This document shows positions 6,863 to 10,456 of a stretch of 10,456 nt of DNA, piece by piece. This DNA is from an uncultured Lachnospiraceae bacterium. GTDB taxonomy: Bacteria > Bacillota > Clostridia > Lachnospirales > Lachnospiraceae. Position numbers and translations under genes: made by a program. The notes under the pieces are model-generated. The model did no database searches. It had not been told where the DNA came from and saw only the letters and a list, made by a program, of their open reading frames with translations. The DNA lies in contig CAJUDH010000034.1 in the NCBI GenBank assembly GCA_910584845.1, forward strand, positions 1 through 10,456, written 5' to 3'. Numbering within the stretch: the first letter of the stretch is position 1; each line of letters begins with the position of its first letter.

Positions 6863-7078
6863 TTAAGGTATGTCAAGAAAATCAAATAATCCATATGCAG
6901 TGGGGGCATTTACATCCATCAGGCCCTTGGCCTGCAAACCACGAAAGGGTACAAGCTCATAGGTTGCCTCAATGCAAAGGGTATGGGGATATTTGTCCAA
7001 ACACATAGGATGGCCTGGCATTGCTTGCGGTACAAAAACGTTTGAAATTTGATGTATTAGCAAACCCGGAAAACGAAT
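6863..7078 (-). pseudogene. Truncated C-terminal fragment of an unrecognised gene
   Basis: The minus-strand frame is open from a stop at 7079-7081 to TAA at 6863-6865. It reads VFVPQAMPGHPMCLDKYPH, CIEATYELVPFRGLQAKG and NAPTAYGLFDFLDIP, which looks like genuine protein sequence with balanced composition and sensible codons. The only possible start is TTG (7061-7063), with no ribosome binding site. Its upstream side abuts the leader of the collagen-like gene, so it is probably the last 60 or so residues of a gene whose 5' part was lost. A terminator in the right orientation follows its stop. I do not recognise the family. Confidence 0.45.
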
Positions 7079-7090
7079 TTATTTTCCTTG

Positions 7091-7099
7091 CATATAATT
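7091..7099 (+). promoter_or_regulatory. Possible -10 element upstream of the first collagen-like gene
   Basis: CATATAATT nearly fits the CATANNNTA -10 box of mother-cell sporulation sigma factors. It also contains TATAAT (7093-7098), but no vegetative -35 stands 17 nt upstream. A short inverted repeat (ATGGC, 7104-7108; GCCAT, 7115-7119) follows it. Confidence 0.3.
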
Positions 7100-7152
7100 T
7101 ATTATGGCCAATGTGCCATTGTTTTATATCTAATATTATGAGGTGGTTTCAA

Positions 7153-7953
7153 TTGAATAATTTTAATGCGAATTGGATGTTTAATCCGCCAAACCTGTTT
7201 GGCATGAGGGCTCCCAACAAGGAGGGCAATCGAAACACACCCCAGCCTCCCACTGGTTTTATGAGCGGGGAAAATACTGCCATACCAAGCCAGATTCCGC
7301 ATACAAGTGCCACAGGGCAGAAGGGATGCAACCTTCCCTGCCCTTGTGGACCTGAAACCATGGAACCAAGAGAAGTACCTGGGCCACAAGGGCCAAGAGG
7401 GGAACCAGGGCCGCCTGGCTGCCCTGGTGAGCGGGGGGAAGCCGGCCCACAGGGGGTCACCGGGCCACAGGGGCCGCAAGGAGTTACCGGGCCGCAAGGG
7501 CCAAGGGGAGAGCCCGGGGCACGCGGACCGGCAGGCCCCCCTGGTTATCCGCAAAATAGTATATTTGCATCGTTTTTAAGCCAGGGCCTTACTATGCCGG
7601 AGAGGGCCATCCTTCCACTCAAAATAGAAATACCAGATATAACCCAAAATATCTCTCTTTGCGATAACGGTACTGTCGCGCTGGCCCCGGGCTACTATGT
7701 TATTAGTTATTATGTTTCCACCGTAATGAACCAGCATAGTTTCATAAAAGTTACTCCATTATTAAATAACTGTGAGCAGGATGCCTATGCCTCATACGCA
7801 GAAGCGGTTAAGCAAGAGGAAATACTGGCAATATCAAGATATTTTATTGTCGGGGTTCCCGCCAGTTCCACCTTATCCTTTGCTTGGCATTCTTCAGCGG
7901 AGGCTTCCAAAATCAGCATGGACCTGACTATATTAAAACTTTATCGACAATAG
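7153..7953 (+). CDS. BclA-like collagen-like surface protein with globular C-terminal domain
   Basis: The protein has 266 residues. TTG 7153 is chosen because AGGTGG (7141-7146) sits 6 nt before it; the frame is open further up, but that part is AT-rich leader. Residues 1-65 are an Asn/Pro-rich head (FNPPNLFG, then CNLPCPCGP). Residues 77-133 hold 19 Gly-X-Y triplets, a collagen-like stalk. Residues 134-266 form a beta-rich domain (APGYYVISYYVST, SSTLSFAWHSS, TILKLYRQ) resembling the TNF/C1q-like C-terminal domain of BclA exosporium proteins. No signal peptide or LPXTG anchor is visible, as expected for spore-surface proteins laid down from the mother cell. Trimerisation through the C-terminal domain is inferred from the family. 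The glycosyltransferase gene follows after 24 nt. Confidence 0.85.
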   Translation: MNNFNANWMFNPPNLFGMRAPNKEGNRNTPQPPTGFMSGENTAIPSQIPHTSATGQKGCNLPCPCGPETMEPREVPGPQGPRGEPGPPGCPGERGEAGPQGVTGPQGPQGVTGPQGPRGEPGARGPAGPPGYPQNSIFASFLSQGLTMPERAILPLKIEIPDITQNISLCDNGTVALAPGYYVISYYVSTVMNQHSFIKVTPLLNNCEQDAYASYAEAVKQEEILAISRYFIVGVPASSTLSFAWHSSAEASKISMDLTILKLYRQ

Positions 7954-7977
7954 GTCAAAGAAGTGGGGGGAGAGGAT

Positions 7978-9045
7978 ATGCCTACAATAAGCCTTTGCAT
8001 GATTGTTAAAAATGAAGAGGTGCATATTGCCCGCTGCCTTGGCAGTGTGGCAGGACTCGTAGAGGAAATTATAATCGTAGATACCGGCTCCACTGACCGG
8101 ACCGTAGAAATAGCGTCCGATTATACAACAAAAGTTTATTCATACCCATGGAAGGATGACTTCTCTGATGCCAGGAACTATTCTTTTTCCCAAGCATCTA
8201 TGGACTACTGTATGTGGATGGATGCCGATGATATTCTAGAGGAAACTGAAAAGGATAAATTTTTACATTTAAAACAATCCCTGCCGCCGGATATTGATAT
8301 TGTAATGATGAAATATAATACTTCTTTTGATGAAGCCGGTAAGCCTACCTTTTCTTATTTCAGGGAAAGATGGATCCGGAATTGCCCCCAATACCGCTGG
8401 ATTGGTGCAGTCCATGAAGTAATCCCGCCAAACGGCAAGGCAATATATTCTGATATTGCAATCTGCCACAAAAAAATAGGCGCCGCGGATCCGGACCGGA
8501 ATTTGAGGATATACCAGAAAATGGCCTCAGACGGAAAGCAATTGGAACCGAGGCAGCAATATTATTACGGGCGGGAATTATACTACCATAAGCAATACAA
8601 AAAGGCTATTTCTGTGTTGGAAGAGTTTTTACTCTCAGCAGACGGATGGGTTGAAAATAAAATAGAGGCATGTTCGATTTGCGCCAGCTGCTATTATCAG
8701 ATAGGCCAGGAACAATCTGCCCTGGCTACCCTTTTACGCAGCATGAGCTTTGACCTGCCCAGAGCAGAATTGTGTTGTGAAATCGGGAAACATTTTCTGG
8801 AACATGGAAACTTGCATCATGCGATCTATTGGTATGAAACAGCATTGAATGTGCCTAAGAATGAACATTCCGGTGGTTTTACCTTGCCTGATTGTTATGA
8901 TTATGTACCGTTTTTACAATTATGTGTATGCTATGACAAATTAGGGGATCGGAAAAAGGCAAAGGAATACAATGAAAAGGCCGGAGCCTGTAAACCTTAT
9001 TCCCAATCATATCTTTACAACAAACGGTATTTTGACAGCTTGTAA
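7978..9045 (+). CDS. Family 2 glycosyltransferase with TPR-like C-terminal region
   Basis: The protein has 355 residues. ATG 7978 is chosen because a G-rich Shine-Dalgarno site (GGGGAGAGG) directly precedes it and SLCMIVKNEE then starts at the family's usual place; GTG 7963 is an alternative. The GT-A domain shows D35-T-G-S-T-D40 for nucleotide-sugar binding, the metal-binding D82-A-D84 in WMDADD, and RWIGAVHEVI (140-149). From about residue 175 helical repeats resembling TPRs follow (YYYGRELYYHKQYKKAI, AIYWYETALN, CYDKLGDRKKAKEY). It is soluble, with no membrane segment. Its position directly behind a collagen-like gene and before a Thr-rich one suggests that it glycosylates these proteins in the cytoplasm, as with the glycosyltransferase next to bclA3 in Clostridioides difficile. 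The sugar is unknown. Confidence 0.88.
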   Translation: MPTISLCMIVKNEEVHIARCLGSVAGLVEEIIIVDTGSTDRTVEIASDYTTKVYSYPWKDDFSDARNYSFSQASMDYCMWMDADDILEETEKDKFLHLKQSLPPDIDIVMMKYNTSFDEAGKPTFSYFRERWIRNCPQYRWIGAVHEVIPPNGKAIYSDIAICHKKIGAADPDRNLRIYQKMASDGKQLEPRQQYYYGRELYYHKQYKKAISVLEEFLLSADGWVENKIEACSICASCYYQIGQEQSALATLLRSMSFDLPRAELCCEIGKHFLEHGNLHHAIYWYETALNVPKNEHSGGFTLPDCYDYVPFLQLCVCYDKLGDRKKAKEYNEKAGACKPYSQSYLYNKRYFDSL

Positions 9046-9050
9046 ATGTC

Positions 9051-9074
9051 CCGGAGTGTGATTACACACTCCGG
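9051..9074. terminator. Hairpin after the glycosyltransferase gene
   Basis: A perfect 10-bp stem (CCGGAGTGTG, 9051-9060; CACACTCCGG, 9065-9074) closes an ATTA loop 5 nt after the stop codon. No clean T-run follows (TTGGCTAT), so termination may be partial, allowing some read-through into the next collagen gene. Confidence 0.6.
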
Positions 9075-9149
9075 TTGGCTATAAAAATATTCTACTGGGT
9101 GTTTTCTGCTGTTTTTTGGGACAAGAGAGTAGCAATGATTTTAAAGCCG

Positions 9150-9158
9150 CATAAAATA
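9150..9158 (+). promoter_or_regulatory. Possible sporulation (sigma-K/sigma-E type) -10 box
   Basis: CATAAAATA exactly fits CATANNNTA, the -10 pattern of mother-cell sporulation sigma factors. A start site about 8 nt downstream would leave a leader of some 50 nt. No clear -35 element is seen, so the assignment is tentative. Confidence 0.35.
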
Positions 9159-9164
9159 TTTGTA

Positions 9165-9191
9165 GAAAAAAGTATTAATAAGTACTTTTTC
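9165..9191 (+). repeat. AT-rich inverted repeat in the leader of the long collagen gene
   Basis: GAAAAAAGTA (9165-9174) can pair with TACTTTTTC (9183-9191), with one bulged A and an 8-nt loop. It lies between the possible -10 box and the ribosome binding site at 9201-9207. It may be a weak terminator, a transcript-stabilising 5' hairpin or an operator. Confidence 0.4.
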
Positions 9192-9218
9192 AAAACAATC
9201 AGGAAGGATGTATTTGGG

Positions 9219-10456
9219 ATGAATCAAAATAATTTATATAATTGCTGTCAAAATCAATGCCATCCCCATTGCTGTGAACGTGGGCCCGTAGGCCCTAAGG
9301 GGGATCAAGGGCCTATGGGGCCTGCGGGAATGAAAGGGGATACCGGTTGCCCCGGCCCGAAAGGCGACAGAGGGGAACAAGGCCTTATGGGGCCTCAAGG
9401 GGTTCCCGGCGCCCCTGGCGCAAGAGGCCCAAGGGGGAATACAGGCCCAGTAGGGCCTACGGGAAACACCGGGCCAAGAGGTTGTGCGGGCCCGAGAGGT
9501 TACGCAGGCCCTCAGGGTATTCAAGGTATCCAGGGGGTTCGAGGTGACATCGGCCCAAAAGGCGACCCTGGCTGTGAAGGCCCTAAGGGAGATATGGGAC
9601 CAATAGGGCCCGCGGGCCCTGCGGGCCCCATTGGCCCCGTCGGACCTCAAGGGGATATGGGACCTCAGGGCCCCAGAGGCATTCCGGGGCCCACGGGGGC
9701 AACCGGCCCAACCGGCTCTATGGGGCCTCAGGGTGTGACAGGCCCCCAGGGTATTCAAGGGGCAACGGGGCCGGTAGGGCCCCAGGGGCCAAAAGGCTGT
9801 CCGGGAGATGAAGGCCCCACGGGGGCGACCGGGCCCACCGGGCCCACCGGGGCAACCGGGGCCGACGGGGCAACAGGGCCTACCGGGGCGACAGGAGCCG
9901 ACGGGGCAACGGGACCCACCGGGGCAACCGGGGCCGACGGGGCGACCGGGGCAACCGGGGCAACCGGGGCGACGGGGCCCACCGGGGCCGACGGGGCGAC
10001 CGGGGCAACCGGGGCAACCGGGGCAACCGGGGCTGACGGGGCAACGGGGCCCACCGGGGCAACTGGGGCTGACGGGGCAACGGGGCCCACCGGAGCGACA
10101 GGAGCCGACGGGGCGACGGGACCTACCGGGGCAACCGGGGCCGACGGAGCGACGGGGCCCACCGGGGCGACGGGAGCCGACGGGGAAACGGGGCCTACCG
10201 GGGCGACGGGAGCCGACGGGGCAACGGGGCCTACCGGGGCGACGGGAGCCGACGGGGCAACGGGGCCCACCGGGGCGACGGGAGCCGATGGGGCGACGGG
10301 GCCCACCGGGGCGACGGGAGCCGACGGGGTGACCGGGCCTACCGGGGCAACGGGAGCCGACGGGGCGACGGGGCCCACCGGGGCGACGGGAGCCGATGGG
10401 GTGACCGGGCCTACCGGAGCAACAGGGGCAACCGGGGCGACGGGGCCCACCGGGGC
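9219..10456 (+). CDS. Long collagen-like (Gly-X-Y) surface protein, Cys-rich N-terminus, 3' end outside window
   Basis: ATG 9219 follows AGGAAGG (9201-9207, 11-nt spacing). There are 412 codons without a stop to the window edge. Residues 1-21 carry a Cys/His cluster NCCQNQCHPHCC (C9, C10, C14, H15, H17, C18, C19), suited to disulfide cross-linking or metal binding. From G22 every third residue is Gly, without interruption, for about 130 triplets. The first 59 or so are varied and charged (GPKGDRGEQG, GPRG, GIQGIQG), and the rest are almost only GAT, GPT and GAD. No signal peptide or membrane anchor is visible. Thr fills most Y positions in the second half, as in glycosylated BclA stalks. A C-terminal trimerisation domain is expected beyond the window. 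The glycosyltransferase next door is the likely modifier. Confidence 0.88.
   Translation, partial: MNQNNLYNCCQNQCHPHCCERGPVGPKGDQGPMGPAGMKGDTGCPGPKGDRGEQGLMGPQGVPGAPGARGPRGNTGPVGPTGNTGPRGCAGPRGYAGPQGIQGIQGVRGDIGPKGDPGCEGPKGDMGPIGPAGPAGPIGPVGPQGDMGPQGPRGIPGPTGATGPTGSMGPQGVTGPQGIQGATGPVGPQGPKGCPGDEGPTGATGPTGPTGATGADGATGPTGATGADGATGPTGATGADGATGATGATGATGPTGADGATGATGATGATGADGATGPTGATGADGATGPTGATGADGATGPTGATGADGATGPTGATGADGETGPTGATGADGATGPTGATGADGATGPTGATGADGATGPTGATGADGVTGPTGATGADGATGPTGATGADGVTGPTGATGATGATGPTG
9813..10456 (+). repeat. GC-rich coding tandem repeat, 36-bp unit encoding GPTGATGADGAT
   Basis: From 9813 the collagen gene becomes a nested repeat of 9-bp triplet codons. From 10047 to 10442 it settles into eleven head-to-tail 36-bp units of GPTGATGADG(A/E/V)T. 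The fourth unit has GET, the eighth and tenth have GVT, and the eleventh has GAT in place of GAD. The array continues past the window edge. Units differ mostly at third codon positions (GCA/GCG, ACC/ACG, CCC/CCT), so the amino-acid pattern is better kept than the DNA. Base composition is far more GC-rich than the rest of the window. Confidence 0.92.

Noticed and set aside
6235..6909. 224-residue minus-strand frame across the permease gene
   Set aside because: It spans the terminator and lies opposite a clear six-helix permease, with no protein-like motifs or start signal.
7102..7554. Minus-strand frames opposite the first collagen gene
   Set aside because: They have Pro/Trp/Arg-rich low-complexity composition and mirror the Gly-Pro coding strand, with no ribosome binding site.
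9755..10450. A 231-residue minus-strand frame of VAPVGPVAPSAP-type repeats
   Set aside because: It is the complement of the GGN-CCN-ACN collagen repeat, which lacks stop codons on the opposite strand. There is no start signal, and the plus-strand collagen frame explains the bias.
9813..10456. Possible CRISPR-like array because of the 36-bp periodicity
   Set aside because: The repeats are contiguous without unique spacers and keep the Gly-X-Y reading frame, so they are coding repeats.

Overview
The window looks like chromosome of a low-to-moderate GC, spore-forming Firmicute, most likely a gut clostridium of the Lachnospiraceae type. Shine-Dalgarno sites are strong, a yjdF riboswitch is present, a class D beta-lactamase carries a lipobox, remnants resemble Lachnospiraceae prophage and Tn916/Tn1549-type integrase genes, and the right end holds spore-surface-like collagen genes. 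The taxon is inferred from gene families, not from a marker gene.

Left part (1-2860), accessory and partly decayed: a truncated HEAT-repeat-like C-terminus runs into a yjdF-type riboswitch. The riboswitch is followed by yjdF (DUF2992) and its terminator. Next are a small Cys-rich protein whose expected start codon reads ATA, an intact YdeI/OmpD-associated family protein, and a scrambled relic in which a phage tail gene (amber codon, frameshift, internal deletion) is joined to a piece of tyrosine integrase with an amber codon at a probable Trp.

Middle (2860-6841): a class D beta-lactamase lipoprotein is followed by about 1 kb of AT-rich DNA. That stretch holds a 184-bp segment bounded by imperfect 20-bp inverted repeats and a gutted SAM-methyltransferase gene. 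A two-gene ABC exporter operon (ATPase plus ABC-2 permease, 4-nt overlap) follows and ends at a strong hairpin terminator, which probably also serves a truncated minus-strand gene.

Right part (6842-10456): a collagen-like surface cassette. A BclA-like protein (short collagen stalk plus globular C-terminal domain) is followed 24 nt later by a family 2 glycosyltransferase with a TPR-like tail. After a hairpin comes a second collagen-like gene with a Cys/His-rich N-terminus and at least 130 uninterrupted Gly-X-Y triplets, the last 71 or so being almost only GAT/GPT/GAD. That gene runs off the window. The likely joint role is a Thr-rich, O-glycosylated collagen-like nap on the spore or cell surface, with the glycosyltransferase as the decorating enzyme. 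This is inferred from context and from the known BclA/exosporium glycosyltransferase pairing in bacilli and Clostridioides.
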